A stretch of 64,000 nucleotides of DNA from Tamaricihabitans halophyticus (GCF_004340875.1 NZ_SLXQ01000007.1:186001-250000); one strand, 5' to 3'; shown: positions 24,627 to 32,421, numbered from the stretch's first letter. Notes: generated by a model from the sequence alone, not told the origin. Numbers and translations are program-made.

Positions 24627-25260
24627 CAACTGGCTATCCGACACCCGCATGTCGTATGACATCGACGCTTCCGGGTACGCCGAGAAGGTACGCGGGTTAC
24701 TCGACAGGATGCCGTACCTCCGCGCGAGCCTCGCGGCGTTCGCCGAAGCGGTGCACCAAGCCGGCGGTGGGGCAGTCGCGGACATCGGCTGCGGGCCGGG
24801 CTACGTCACCGCGCACCTCAACGAGGTTGGCGTGGACGCGTTCGGCATCGATCTGGCCCCCGAGATGATCGCCATCGCTCGCCGCGACCATCCACAGCTA
24901 CGTTTCGAGGTCGGCACGATGACCGCCCTCGACCTCGCGGATGACTCCATCGCGGGCGTAGTGGCGTTCTGGTCCCTCATTCACGTGCCCGACGCGGCCA
25001 TTCCCGGTGTGCTCGACGAGTTCCGCCGGGTGTTGCGCGCACAGGGTTCGCTACTGGTCGGCTTCCACGTCGGTGACGAGACACGGCATACCTCCGAGGG
25101 CTATACCGGCCGCCCGATCAACGTCGACAGTCACCATCGTCGGCCCAGTCAGGTCGTTGACTGGCTGCGCGCCGCAGGGTTCACGATCGAGGCAGAACTG
25201 GTCATCGGGCCAGGGGAGGACGTCCCGGGAGCCGTTGTTTTCGCGCGTAACGAGTCCTGA
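24610..25260 (+). CDS. Class I SAM-dependent methyltransferase
   Basis: A 216-residue methyltransferase of the UbiE/Methyltransf_11/25 type. Motif I is V-A-D-I-G-C-G-P-G-Y-V-T, the acidic motif is F-G-I-D-L-A-P-E-M-I, and post-motifs are F-E-V-G-T-M-T-A-L-D-L and F-W-S-L-I-H-V-P. The substrate is not identifiable. ATG 24610 (GAGG upstream) overlaps the RCC1-like stop by 17 bases; ATG 24619 would overlap by 8. The two are therefore translationally coupled, and the propeller protein may be its partner or target. Confidence 0.88.
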   Translation: MPPMTDNWLSDTRMSYDIDASGYAEKVRGLLDRMPYLRASLAAFAEAVHQAGGGAVADIGCGPGYVTAHLNEVGVDAFGIDLAPEMIAIARRDHPQLRFEVGTMTALDLADDSIAGVVAFWSLIHVPDAAIPGVLDEFRRVLRAQGSLLVGFHVGDETRHTSEGYTGRPINVDSHHRRPSQVVDWLRAAGFTIEAELVIGPGEDVPGAVVFARNES

Positions 25261-25343
25261 GGCGATGATTTTCTCGGGTGGTGCTGGTCTATACGCCCAG
25301 TACCTGGTCAACGGGACGGTACCGACTCACGGAGGTTGCCGCC

Positions 25344-25919
25344 GTGCGGAAACTGACGTTCGCCATGAATGTGAGCCTGGACGGCTACATCGCCGCTCCC
25401 GGCGACGAGCTTGGCTGGAGCGTGCCGAGTGATGAGCTGTTCCAGTGGTGGTCGGACCGGGTGGCTGCGACGGGTCTGGCGTTGTACGGGCGCAGGCTGT
25501 GGGAGGCGATGAACTCGCATTGGCCGACAGCCGACCAGCAGCCTGGTGTCACACCCGCGGAGATCGAGTACGCCCGCCGCTGGCGAGACATGCCGAAAGT
25601 GGTGTTTTCGGCGACGACCAGCGCGGTCGACTGGAACACGCGGCTGGTCAGCAGTGACGCGGTCGACGAGATCACCCGGCTCAAGGCCGAGAAGGCAGCC
25701 AATGCCGGCCCGATGGACATCGGTGGTGCCACATTGGCCGCGGCGGCCATGCGGGCGGGGCTGATCGACGAGTACCTGCTGCTCACCGCGCCAGTCCTGG
25801 TCGGCACTGGAACGCCGTTCTTCGCGACTCTGGACAACTGGGTGAACCTGGACCTGGTGGAGACCCGAACGTTTCCCGACTGCGGCGTGGTCCTGACCAG
25901 GTACGAGACCAGACGTTGA
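25344..25919 (+). CDS. RibD C-terminal/dihydrofolate-reductase-like family protein (paralogue 3)
   Basis: A 191-residue protein with the opening L-T-F-A-M-N-V-S-L-D-G-Y-I-A, the nucleotide-binding T-G-L-A-L-Y-G-R-R-L-W-E and the second signature M-D-I-G-G-A-T-L-A-A-A-A-M-R-A-G-L-I-D-E. It is a presumed NADPH-dependent reductase of unknown substrate. GTG 25344 has GGAGG at 25331-25335. It follows the methyltransferase by 83 bp on the same strand. Confidence 0.87.
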   Translation: MRKLTFAMNVSLDGYIAAPGDELGWSVPSDELFQWWSDRVAATGLALYGRRLWEAMNSHWPTADQQPGVTPAEIEYARRWRDMPKVVFSATTSAVDWNTRLVSSDAVDEITRLKAEKAANAGPMDIGGATLAAAAMRAGLIDEYLLLTAPVLVGTGTPFFATLDNWVNLDLVETRTFPDCGVVLTRYETRR

Positions 25920-26011
25920 GTGTCCAATGTCGGGTATCGGGGGAAGTGGCACCAGATCAACTACTTAACATAATGTAGCTTATCGGCGCTAACCCGCGAG
26001 ATGTGAGAGCG

Positions 26012-26887
26012 CTAGCGGTACCTGGTTTCGTTGCGGCGCGCCTCGCCGAGCCAGTCGGTCAGTGTGGCGACCACGCGCGCCGGTTGACGGGCCCATCGCA
26101 GGTGGTCAGTCTCGCGGGCGTCATCGGTCCGGCCGAGGTGGATTCGGGTCAACGGTGCTCGCGGAAGCAGCGCGGCAAGTCCATCCACGCTTCTGGGTGG
26201 CGCGAGCCTGTCGCCGGCGAGTGAGACCGCGAGCAGCGGCAGGTCCACCGCAGCGAGTTCCGCGGTGAAGTCATGGCGTGGCCGGCCGAGTTCAAGCCGG
26301 CCGGTACGTGCGAACCTGGCCCAGTCGCGCATTTGGGTGCGCGCCTCGTCGCCGCCGAACCCGATCCGGCCCCCGGGCAGATGTCCCATGAGCGCGGCCA
26401 ACAGCGCCACGCTCTGAGTGAGCGCCAGGTGCCGCAAAGACCACAGGCGCCAGTACACCGACCCTGCCGCCACCGCGGCCAGGCCGGATACCGCGGCCGG
26501 TCTGCGGGCGGCGCACACGAGGGCCAGGTGTGCGCCCAGGCTGTGCCCGAGCAGGTATGGCGCAGGCAGCTGATGCTCGCCGAGCACGGTCACCGCCGCG
26601 TCGAGGTCGTGGGCCAGGTCGAGGTAACCCCAGTCGGTTCGCCATCCTGGTCTGTGTGCGCCCTCGGCCTCGTGTCCACGCAGTTCCGTGACCGCGGCGT
26701 GGTAGCCAGCGTCGTTCAGCTCGGCCAACAGGCGGTCGTACCAGCGCGCCTGTACCCCCATCGCGGGAATTACCAGGACCGTGGGCGCGGCGAGTTCGGT
26801 GGCTCGATGGACGATGAGTTGTGCCGTGCTGCCGTCGGCGCGGTCGACCACCAGCGTCTCGGTGCCAGAGTTCATGCGGCTGCTCAC
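26012..26887 (-). CDS. Alpha/beta hydrolase
   Basis: A 291-residue alpha/beta-hydrolase. The nucleophile elbow is L-G-H-S-L-G-A-H, preceded by the typical V-L-V-I-P-A-M-G-V oxyanion region and by D-W-G-Y-L-D-L-A-H-D-L. The candidate acid and histidine are in V-S-L-A-G-D-R-L-A-P-P and R-E-T-D-H-L-R-W-A. It resembles the subgroup annotated as putative serine aminopeptidases or lysophospholipases. GTG 26887 is preceded by GGAAGGAAG; ATG 26875 is an alternative. It is divergent from the XRE regulator across 126 bp that contain a palindrome. Confidence 0.88.
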   Translation of the reverse strand: MSSRMNSGTETLVVDRADGSTAQLIVHRATELAAPTVLVIPAMGVQARWYDRLLAELNDAGYHAAVTELRGHEAEGAHRPGWRTDWGYLDLAHDLDAAVTVLGEHQLPAPYLLGHSLGAHLALVCAARRPAAVSGLAAVAAGSVYWRLWSLRHLALTQSVALLAALMGHLPGGRIGFGGDEARTQMRDWARFARTGRLELGRPRHDFTAELAAVDLPLLAVSLAGDRLAPPRSVDGLAALLPRAPLTRIHLGRTDDARETDHLRWARQPARVVATLTDWLGEARRNETRYR

Positions 26888-26962
26888 GCTGCTTCCTTCC
26901 TACCGGCCAGGCGTTGCGCCCAGCTCGGAGTACCACGTTCGCCGCGAGCCCGCCGTTACGCC

Positions 26963-26979
26963 ATGACCTCGGAGGTCAT
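26963..26979. promoter_or_regulatory. 17-bp palindrome in the hydrolase/XRE divergent promoter
   Basis: ATGACCTC-G-GAGGTCAT is a perfect 8-bp inverted repeat with a single central base. It lies 34 bp upstream of the XRE ATG, over the presumed -35 region of a promoter with TAAGAT (27002-27007) as -10 that would give a nearly leaderless mRNA. It is a likely operator for the XRE regulator, and possibly for the divergent hydrolase. Confidence 0.55.
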
Positions 26980-27013
26980 CGTGACGCACGCGAATCGGGC
27001 CTAAGATCGTCCC

Positions 27014-27850
27014 ATGACCAGCACCGGCACGGTCATCGACGCGACCGCCTACCCCGCCGTCGGTGGACTGCTACGCAGCTGGCGTGCACAACGCCGGCTC
27101 AGCCAACTCGAACTGTCCCACCGCGCCGAGGTCAGCGCGCGCCACCTGAGCTGCCTTGAGACCGGTCGGAGTAGGCCGACCGCGGAGATGATCCTGCGAC
27201 TGGCCGAACACCTCGATGTCCCGCTCGGTGACCGGAACCAGCTGCTGTTGGCCGGCGGGTTCGCCCCGCGCTACAGCGCCCGCACCATTGACGACGACAC
27301 GCTGGCCCCGGTGATGGCTGGGCTCCGCCGCCTTCTCGACGCGCACCTTCCCTATCCGGCATTGCTGCTCGATGAGCGCTGGGATGTCGTCGACACCAAT
27401 GCCGCAGTCGACGTGCTCCTCGCCGGGTGTCAGCCAGCGCTCCTGGAGCCTCCGGTCAACGCGGTTCGGCTCAGTGTCCATCCAGGCGGCCTCGCGCCCC
27501 GGATTCGTAACCTCGCCACATGGGCCGGCCACCTTCGTCGCCAAGTCCTCCATCGCGCCGAGCGCAGTCGAGATCCCGCCTTGCTCGACCTTGCCGCCGA
27601 GATCAGCACGTTTGTCGACCTCACGGACAGACCCTCGCCCAGCCCCGGCCCCGTGCTTGCTCTTGAGCTGGAGAGTGACCGTGGCCCGCTCAGCTTCTTC
27701 AGCGTCGCGGCGCGACTGGAGACCGCCACCGACAGCACCCTGGAAGGGTTACATCTCGAGACGTTCCTGCCAGCCGATGCCGCCACTACCGCCGTTCTCA
27801 CGTCGAGCTCGGGCCCGAGCCCGGACTACCCCACCAAAACGTCACCGTGA
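27014..27850 (+). CDS. XRE-family regulator with MmyB-like ligand-binding domain
   Basis: A 278-residue regulator. Residues about 15-75 form the Cro/C1 helix-turn-helix (L-R-S-W-R-A-Q-R-R-L-S-Q-L-E-L, then S-A-R-H-L-S-C-L-E-T-G-R-S-R-P). The remainder matches the MmyB-like PAS-type domain, with P-A-L-L-L-D-E-R-W-D-V-V-D-T-N-A-A and the later L-H-P-G-G-type element (S-V-H-P-G-G-L-A-P-R-I). Such regulators are common in Streptomyces and relatives and often control the adjacent divergent gene, here an alpha/beta hydrolase. A palindrome at 26963-26979 is the obvious candidate site. Confidence 0.9.
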   Translation: MTSTGTVIDATAYPAVGGLLRSWRAQRRLSQLELSHRAEVSARHLSCLETGRSRPTAEMILRLAEHLDVPLGDRNQLLLAGGFAPRYSARTIDDDTLAPVMAGLRRLLDAHLPYPALLLDERWDVVDTNAAVDVLLAGCQPALLEPPVNAVRLSVHPGGLAPRIRNLATWAGHLRRQVLHRAERSRDPALLDLAAEISTFVDLTDRPSPSPGPVLALELESDRGPLSFFSVAARLETATDSTLEGLHLETFLPADAATTAVLTSSSGPSPDYPTKTSP

Positions 27851-27855
27851 CGTTT
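27837..27855. repeat. 19-bp palindrome across the XRE stop codon
   Basis: AAACGTCAC-C-GTGACGTTT is a perfect 9-bp inverted repeat with one central base; the TGA stop (27848-27850) lies inside it. It may work as a compact hairpin for transcription termination between the convergent XRE and zinc-finger genes, or as a protein site. Confidence 0.45.
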
Positions 27856-27881
27856 CTGGGCGGTGTAACCGGATGTGAAAC

Positions 27882-28247
27882 TCAGCGGATGCGTTCGAGA
27901 TCTTGGGCCGCTCGAGCGAGTTCGCCCGCGAGCTGGCGAAGTTCGACCGTGCTGGCGCCGTCATCCACGGCGGTCACCATGTCTTCGGCGGAACAGCGCA
28001 CCTGAAACAGTCGATCTTGCAAATCGGCCAGTTCCGCATCGGACAGTACGACCGCATCATCCGGCAGTCCGCCGCGCTGCACCTGGCTGCGTCGTTCGTA
28101 CGCACGCTGCCGGCACGCTTGGCCGCAGTACCGACGCCGCCTGCCAACCTTGCCGTCCGCAGTGGACAGATGACGACCGCACCAACCACAGTGCTGTTGA
28201 GCGCGGGATCGTCGCGGCGACGTGGACTCCGGTGTGGGCGTTCCCAT
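27882..28247 (-). CDS. Small zinc-finger protein of unknown function
   Basis: A 121-residue protein. Near the N-terminus is C-G-W-C-G-R, followed about 20 residues later by R-R-R-Y-C-G-Q-A-C-R-Q-R-A-Y, a C-x2-C ... C-x3-C knuckle of the kind found in actinobacterial MYM/CGNR-like small proteins. The C-terminal half is an amphipathic helical stretch (D-A-E-L-A-D-L-Q-D-R-L-F, L-R-Q-L-A-G-E-L-A-R-A-A). ATG 28247 is chosen because the sequence upstream is basic, low-complexity and reaches into the next promoter. It could be a small DNA-binding or adaptor protein. It is divergent from the GDPD gene. Confidence 0.6.
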   Translation of the reverse strand: MGTPTPESTSPRRSRAQQHCGWCGRHLSTADGKVGRRRRYCGQACRQRAYERRSQVQRGGLPDDAVVLSDAELADLQDRLFQVRCSAEDMVTAVDDGASTVELRQLAGELARAAQDLERIR

Positions 28248-28261
28248 ACCGGAGACGCTAA

Positions 28262-28300
28262 CTCGCCGGCAACGAGCCACCCAGAAGCCACGCCGGCGAG
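28262..28300. promoter_or_regulatory. 9-bp inverted repeat between zinc-finger and GDPD genes
   Basis: CTCGCCGGC (28262-28270) and GCCGGCGAG (28292-28300) are perfect inverted arms 30 bp apart centre-to-centre in the divergent promoter. Just downstream TGACTAG is directly repeated (28308-28321 region) across the GDPD start. G+C-rich arms make chance occurrence more likely than for the A+T-rich sites. Confidence 0.35.
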
Positions 28301-28313
28301 GCACACTTGACTA

Positions 28314-29099
28314 GTGACTAGCAGATCGGCGTATCTGACAGGACCTCGCCCCCGCGCTTTCGCGCACCGGGGGTGGCATCTCGGCGACCTCGACGGCATG
28401 GAAAACTCGCTCGCCGCCTTTCAGCGTGCGGCGGCGGAAGGCTATCTGTATCTCGAAACGGATGTGCACGCGACCGCGGATGGCGTTGTGGTCGTCCAGC
28501 ATGACAGCGAGTTGGATCGAACAACCGATGGCGTGGGTCCCATTGCCGACCAGCCGTGGTCGGCCGTTCGCCGCGCGAAGATCGGCGGCCGGGAATCGAT
28601 CTCCCGGCTGGAGGACTTGCTCGAGGCTCTCCCCCATGCATTGATCAACATCGATGTGAAGGCGGAGAGCGCGCTGGACCCGACCCTTGCGGTACTCCGG
28701 CGTACCGGCGCGCTTTCCAGAGTTTGCTTGGCATCGTTCGACGAGAGTCGGCTGCGGCGAGCGCGTGAGCGCGCTGGGCCGCAGTTGCTGACGTCGATGG
28801 GCCCTCGATCAGTTGGCCTGCTGTGGGCGGCGAGCTGGCTGCCCTTTCGGATTCCTGGACTGCCGGTGCATGGACGTTTCGCGCAGATCCCACCGGAATA
28901 TGGATGGCTGCGGGTAGTGGACCGTGCTCTCCTGCGGTCCGCGCATCGGCGCGATCTTGAGGTTCACGTGTGGACGATCAACGAAGAACCCAAGATGAAC
29001 GAGCTGCTTGATCTCGGGGTAGACGGTCTGGTCACCGATCGGCCGGATCTGCTGCGAGATATCTTGGAAGCTCGTGGCCTGTGGGTTCAGCAGGGTTAG
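28314..29099 (+). CDS. Glycerophosphodiester phosphodiesterase family protein
   Basis: A 261-residue GDPD-fold enzyme. The catalytic and metal-site motifs are complete: A-H-R-G near the N-terminus, E-N-S-L-A-A-F, L-E-T-D-V-H (Glu and Asp metal ligands), V-V-V-Q-H-D and, in the C-terminal part, H-V-W-T-I-N and D-G-L-V-T-D-R-P. It hydrolyses glycerophosphodiesters to sn-glycerol-3-phosphate and an alcohol. No signal peptide is seen, so it is cytoplasmic. GTG 28314 gives T-S-R-S-A-Y-L. The 3' end forms part of a long hairpin shared with the convergent Rpf gene. Confidence 0.9.
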   Translation: MTSRSAYLTGPRPRAFAHRGWHLGDLDGMENSLAAFQRAAAEGYLYLETDVHATADGVVVVQHDSELDRTTDGVGPIADQPWSAVRRAKIGGRESISRLEDLLEALPHALINIDVKAESALDPTLAVLRRTGALSRVCLASFDESRLRRARERAGPQLLTSMGPRSVGLLWAASWLPFRIPGLPVHGRFAQIPPEYGWLRVVDRALLRSAHRRDLEVHVWTINEEPKMNELLDLGVDGLVTDRPDLLRDILEARGLWVQQG

Positions 29100-29118
29100 A
29101 CGCCCACAGGCCACGAGC
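29070..29118. terminator. Bidirectional hairpin terminator between GDPD and Rpf genes
   Basis: A perfect 16-bp stem joins bases 29070-29085 (core CTCGTGGCCTGTGGG) to 29103-29118, with a 17-nt loop that contains the GDPD stop codon (29097-29099). The left arm is therefore coding sequence. It would terminate both convergent genes. No T-tract is present on either side. Confidence 0.75.
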
Positions 29119-29126
29119 GGCCCTCG

Positions 29127-29846
29127 CTACCGTGGCGCCTCGCCTTCCCAGCCGGCTTTCCACGTTTTCGGCCCCAGTCGGCCAGAATCCCTGATGTCGT
29201 TCGCGCGCTGAACGTCGAGCACGGCTTCCTTGGTCTCGTCGTAGTAGCAACCGGTGCCCTCGAAGTCATACCCGTAATCGTTCATCTTGAGCTGGAACTT
29301 GCGGAGCTCGGGTGAACAGTCTCCGTAGGCGTAGACCAGACCGGGCCATTCCGGCATCGCGCCGGAGTCCTCGTCGGGCTTCGGCTGTGGTTTGGGTGCC
29401 GGCTCTGGTTTTGGCTTCGGCGCGGGCGAGCCCGAGCCACCGATGTATGCCGAGTCGTCGTAGCTTGGCACCACTTTGGACCGACCATCGCCATCGTCGG
29501 CCAGGCCGAGCATGCCCGCGCATTCCCACGGCTGCCAGCCGCGCATCCGGTACAGGTACAGCGCCCGATAGTCCTGCTCGGCGGGGCTCGCCTCGCTCGG
29601 GTATCCGGTACCGCCGACGCTCTGCCAAGTCGGCAGGTCGAACTGGTAAGCGCCGTAGTAACCGTTCCCCGTGTTGATCGAGTAGTTGCCGCTCGACTCA
29701 CACATCCGGACCGCTTCCCAGGAGCTGGAAGGCGGGTCCGCCGCGGCGACGCCGCTGAGGGTCAGTTGCGCGCCCCCGGCTACCAACGCGATGAGCGCAA
29801 TGCGGGTGATCGTCCGCAGTACGCGGCCTGGCTGCCTCTTGGTCAT
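29127..29846 (-). CDS. Resuscitation-promoting-factor-type transglycosylase with peptidoglycan-binding tail
   Basis: A 239-residue secreted protein. It has a signal peptide (K-R-Q-P-G-R, hydrophobic I-A-L-I-A-L-V-A-G-G, cleavage near A-A-A-D-P), then the Rpf domain with W-E-A-V-R-M-C-E-S-S-G-N-Y (catalytic Glu), N-G-Y-Y-G-A-Y-Q-F and the second cysteine in W-E-C-A-G, which pair as in the family. A Pro/Lys-rich linker (P-K-P-K-P-E-P-A) leads to a C-terminal domain with D-V-Q-R-A-N-D-I and L-G-P-K-T-W like a PG_binding_1 fold. It cleaves peptidoglycan during resuscitation or cell-wall remodelling. ATG 29846 gives the signal peptide; the longer frame upstream is non-coding. No ydaO-type riboswitch was recognised upstream. 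Confidence 0.9.
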   Translation of the reverse strand: MTKRQPGRVLRTITRIALIALVAGGAQLTLSGVAAADPPSSSWEAVRMCESSGNYSINTGNGYYGAYQFDLPTWQSVGGTGYPSEASPAEQDYRALYLYRMRGWQPWECAGMLGLADDGDGRSKVVPSYDDSAYIGGSGSPAPKPKPEPAPKPQPKPDEDSGAMPEWPGLVYAYGDCSPELRKFQLKMNDYGYDFEGTGCYYDETKEAVLDVQRANDIRDSGRLGPKTWKAGWEGEAPR

Positions 29847-29982
29847 GCCCGAACAGTAAGCAACAGACTCAGAAACCACAAGAGTCACACAGAACCCACC
29901 AGTATCACATGCAACACCGAGTAGAACAGTCTCCGACACGCCGCCATTCGGGTGAGGGTTTTCGTGGGGGTGTTCAATGCTG

Positions 29983-30002
29983 CCGGTAGACACGTCTACC
30001 GG
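29983..30002. promoter_or_regulatory. 20-bp palindrome upstream of the MFS gene
   Basis: CCGGTAGAC-AC-GTCTACCGG has perfect 9-bp arms and a 2-bp centre. It lies in the 268-bp divergent region between the Rpf gene and the MFS gene, 113 bp before the MFS start. Its size is that of a typical dimeric repressor site (TetR, GntR or LacI type). Nothing else is recognised in this intergenic region, apart from a lower-G+C stretch near the Rpf start. Confidence 0.55.
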
Positions 30003-30114
30003 GTTCGCTGCCAACGGCTCGTTCGAGCCCAGTACAGTCGCCGCCAGCGCACCGAACACTTCCCCACCATCTGCTCGCATGCTGAGGAGCCATGATGATC
30101 AGCTGGCGTCACCC

Positions 30115-31536
30115 ATGACCGAGGCCGCCGCGCCGACGCCCGCGCGTGATCCGGCAGCCCGCCGTAAGGAACAGCGCGGCTGGTATTGGTACGACTGGGC
30201 GAATCAAACCTTCAACACTTCGGTCACCACGGTTTTTGGAGCGCTGTACCTCACCGCAGTAGCGAAAGCCGACGCCAGCGCGGACACGGTCCGTAATGGC
30301 CCAACGCCCTGCACGGATGACCGGGGTATCGAGAACGCCCTACAGAACTGCGATATCGGGGTGTTCGGCCTGCACTTCCCCGCAGGATCGTTGTGGGGGT
30401 ATTTGCTGTCCGTGGCCACCGTGGTCCAGGTCGTCATCGTGCCGGTGTTGGGAGCCATCGCGGACCGCACCCAACACAAGAAGGGCATGCTCGCGTTCTT
30501 CGCCTTCGTTGGCGCCACCGCGGTGATGTTCATGGTGTTCGCCTCCGGGACGAACTGGCAGCTCGGCGCGGCCCTCTTTATCGTGGCAGAGATATGTTGG
30601 GGCTCGTCGATCGTGCTCTACTACGCGTTCCTGCCGGAAATTGCCGGACCGGACGAGCGCGACCGGGTATCGGCTCGTGGATGGGCCATCGGTTATCTCG
30701 GCGGCGGCGTCGCTCTTGCCCTGCAGCTCGCCTTCTATCTGAATTACGACGCCTTCGGGATGACCGAAGAACTCGCCGTCCGGATCTGTTTCTTCACCTC
30801 CGGCCTGTGGTGGGCGGTGTTCACCGTCATTCCGATGCGTCGGCTCCGCCAGCACCAACCGGCCACCGGTACCGAGCGTGGCCCCTCTGTCGTGTCCGCT
30901 GGGTTTCGTGAGCTTGCCAGCACCGTGAAACAGGCTCGTGGCTTTCCGCTCACCCTCGCCTTCCTGGGCGCCTACCTCATCTATACCGACGGTATCTCCA
31001 CGGTGGCCAACGTTTCGGCGCAGTACGGGAGCGAGGAGCTCCGGTTCGACAACGAAGTGCTGATCGTCACAATCCTTGTCATCCAGTTCGTCGCCTATGG
31101 CGGCGCGATGTTGCACAGTTTCGTCGCGCGGTACTTCGGCGCCAAACGCACCATCCTGGGCAGCCTGCTGGCCTGGATTGGAGTGTTGATCTTTGCCTAT
31201 TTCATCGAGGCTGGCCAGCAGTTGCAGTTCTATCTCGTCGCGGTCGGGATTGGCCTGGTACTCGGTGGGACAAATGCGCTGTCACGTTCGCTCTACAGCC
31301 AGATGATTCCGGCAGGCAAAGAGGCGCAGTACTTCTCGCTTTACCAGATCAGCGAGAAGGGCACCTCGTGGTTGGGGCCGCTGCTGTTCGCCGGGATTGG
31401 CCAGGCGACCGGCTCGTTCCGGTACGCGATCATCGCACTGGCCGTGTTCTTCATCGTCGGGTTCGTACTGCTGACCTTTATCCCGGTACGTAAGGCCATC
31501 AAGGCAGCGGGTAATCCTGAACCACGTGTGCTCTGA
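30115..31536 (+). CDS. UMF1-type MFS transporter (Atg22-like)
   Basis: A 473-residue polytopic membrane protein. The N-terminal W-Y-W-Y-D-W-A-N-Q-T-F-N-T-S is the hallmark of the UMF1/Atg22-like branch of the major facilitator superfamily. About eleven or twelve hydrophobic segments follow, with P-V-L-G-A-I-A-D-R between helices two and three and G-G-T-N-A-L-S-R-S-L-Y-S-Q-M-I-P in the second half. Yeast Atg22 is an amino-acid effluxer; bacterial substrates are unknown. It is divergent from the Rpf gene and upstream of thymidine kinase with 63 bp between. Confidence 0.88.
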   Translation: MTEAAAPTPARDPAARRKEQRGWYWYDWANQTFNTSVTTVFGALYLTAVAKADASADTVRNGPTPCTDDRGIENALQNCDIGVFGLHFPAGSLWGYLLSVATVVQVVIVPVLGAIADRTQHKKGMLAFFAFVGATAVMFMVFASGTNWQLGAALFIVAEICWGSSIVLYYAFLPEIAGPDERDRVSARGWAIGYLGGGVALALQLAFYLNYDAFGMTEELAVRICFFTSGLWWAVFTVIPMRRLRQHQPATGTERGPSVVSAGFRELASTVKQARGFPLTLAFLGAYLIYTDGISTVANVSAQYGSEELRFDNEVLIVTILVIQFVAYGGAMLHSFVARYFGAKRTILGSLLAWIGVLIFAYFIEAGQQLQFYLVAVGIGLVLGGTNALSRSLYSQMIPAGKEAQYFSLYQISEKGTSWLGPLLFAGIGQATGSFRYAIIALAVFFIVGFVLLTFIPVRKAIKAAGNPEPRVL

Positions 31537-31599
31537 CGGTGCGTCCTTCGAGTGCGTCATTGGCGGGCCCGGTAGCCGCTGTCGCATAGGGTCTGCGTC

Positions 31600-32421
31600 G
31601 TGACTGTGTCCGAGCAGAACGTGCCGGCCGAGCAGGGCCTACCCGAGCAGAACCTGCCAGATTCGGCGGTAGCCAGCGATCCAACCGACGCATTGTCCCC
31701 GGTGCCTGGGCATACCGCGCAGAACCGGGCACCATCCACGGGTCGGCTCCGCTACTGCTACGGCCCGATGGACTGTGGAAAATCCACTCTCGCGCTGCAG
31801 ATCGACCACAATCACGCCAGGCAGGGGCGACGCGGACTGCTGCTGGTCCGGCATGACCGATCAGGGCAGCCGCGGATCTCGAGCCGGATCGGGATCACCC
31901 GCCAGGCCTATGAGGTGGGCGCGGACACCGATATCCGGGAGCTGGTCCGAGCACAGTGGGCCGCCGGTCACCGGCTGGACTATCTGATCGTCGACGAAGC
32001 CCAGTTCCTGTCGACCGAACAGGTCGAGCAGCTGGCTGAGCTCGCCGACGACGTCCAGCTGGACGTGTACTGCTTTGGGATCGCCACGGATTTCCGGAGT
32101 CGGCTGTTTCCTGGTTCCCAGCGGCTGTTCGAACTGGCCGATGAACTCCAGCCGGTCCAGGTCGACGTGCTGTGCTGGTGTGGCGCAGCTGGCCGGTTCA
32201 ACGCACGGGTGCAGCATGAGCGGGTGCTCCGCGCCGGCGATACGGTGCTCGTCGCGGACACGGAACCAGGACAGTCAACCCCCGGTGGCGCCAAGCAAGC
32301 GGGGACCGAGCCCGCCGCCGAGGAGCCGCAGAACGTGCGCTACCAGGTGTTGTGCCGCCGGCATTACCGCCAAGGTGATCTCGGTGCGACGGCACCCCAC
32401 GGCCAATTGCGCCTAGCGTAA
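31600..32421 (+). CDS. tdk: Thymidine kinase (type II)
   Basis: A 273-residue kinase that phosphorylates thymidine in pyrimidine salvage. The P-loop is Y-G-P-M-D-C-G-K-S-T, Walker B is L-I-V-D-E-A-Q-F, the lid/substrate region shows Y-C-F-G-I-A-T-D-F-R, and the structural zinc cysteines are in L-C-W-C-G-A and the C-terminal L-C-R-R-H-Y. It is longer than the usual type II enzyme (about 190-220 residues) because of a roughly 48-residue Pro/Ser-rich N-terminal extension and an acidic insert before the last zinc motif. The GTG at 31600 gives T-V-S-E-Q-N; a later start is possible but none is better supported. Confidence 0.9.
   Translation: MTVSEQNVPAEQGLPEQNLPDSAVASDPTDALSPVPGHTAQNRAPSTGRLRYCYGPMDCGKSTLALQIDHNHARQGRRGLLLVRHDRSGQPRISSRIGITRQAYEVGADTDIRELVRAQWAAGHRLDYLIVDEAQFLSTEQVEQLAELADDVQLDVYCFGIATDFRSRLFPGSQRLFELADELQPVQVDVLCWCGAAGRFNARVQHERVLRAGDTVLVADTEPGQSTPGGAKQAGTEPAAEEPQNVRYQVLCRRHYRQGDLGATAPHGQLRLA

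Noticed and set aside
29847-30114. A ydaO (cyclic di-AMP) riboswitch before the Rpf-type gene
   Set aside because: Such riboswitches precede some actinobacterial rpf genes, so I looked for the conserved segments in the minus strand upstream of 29846 and did not find them.
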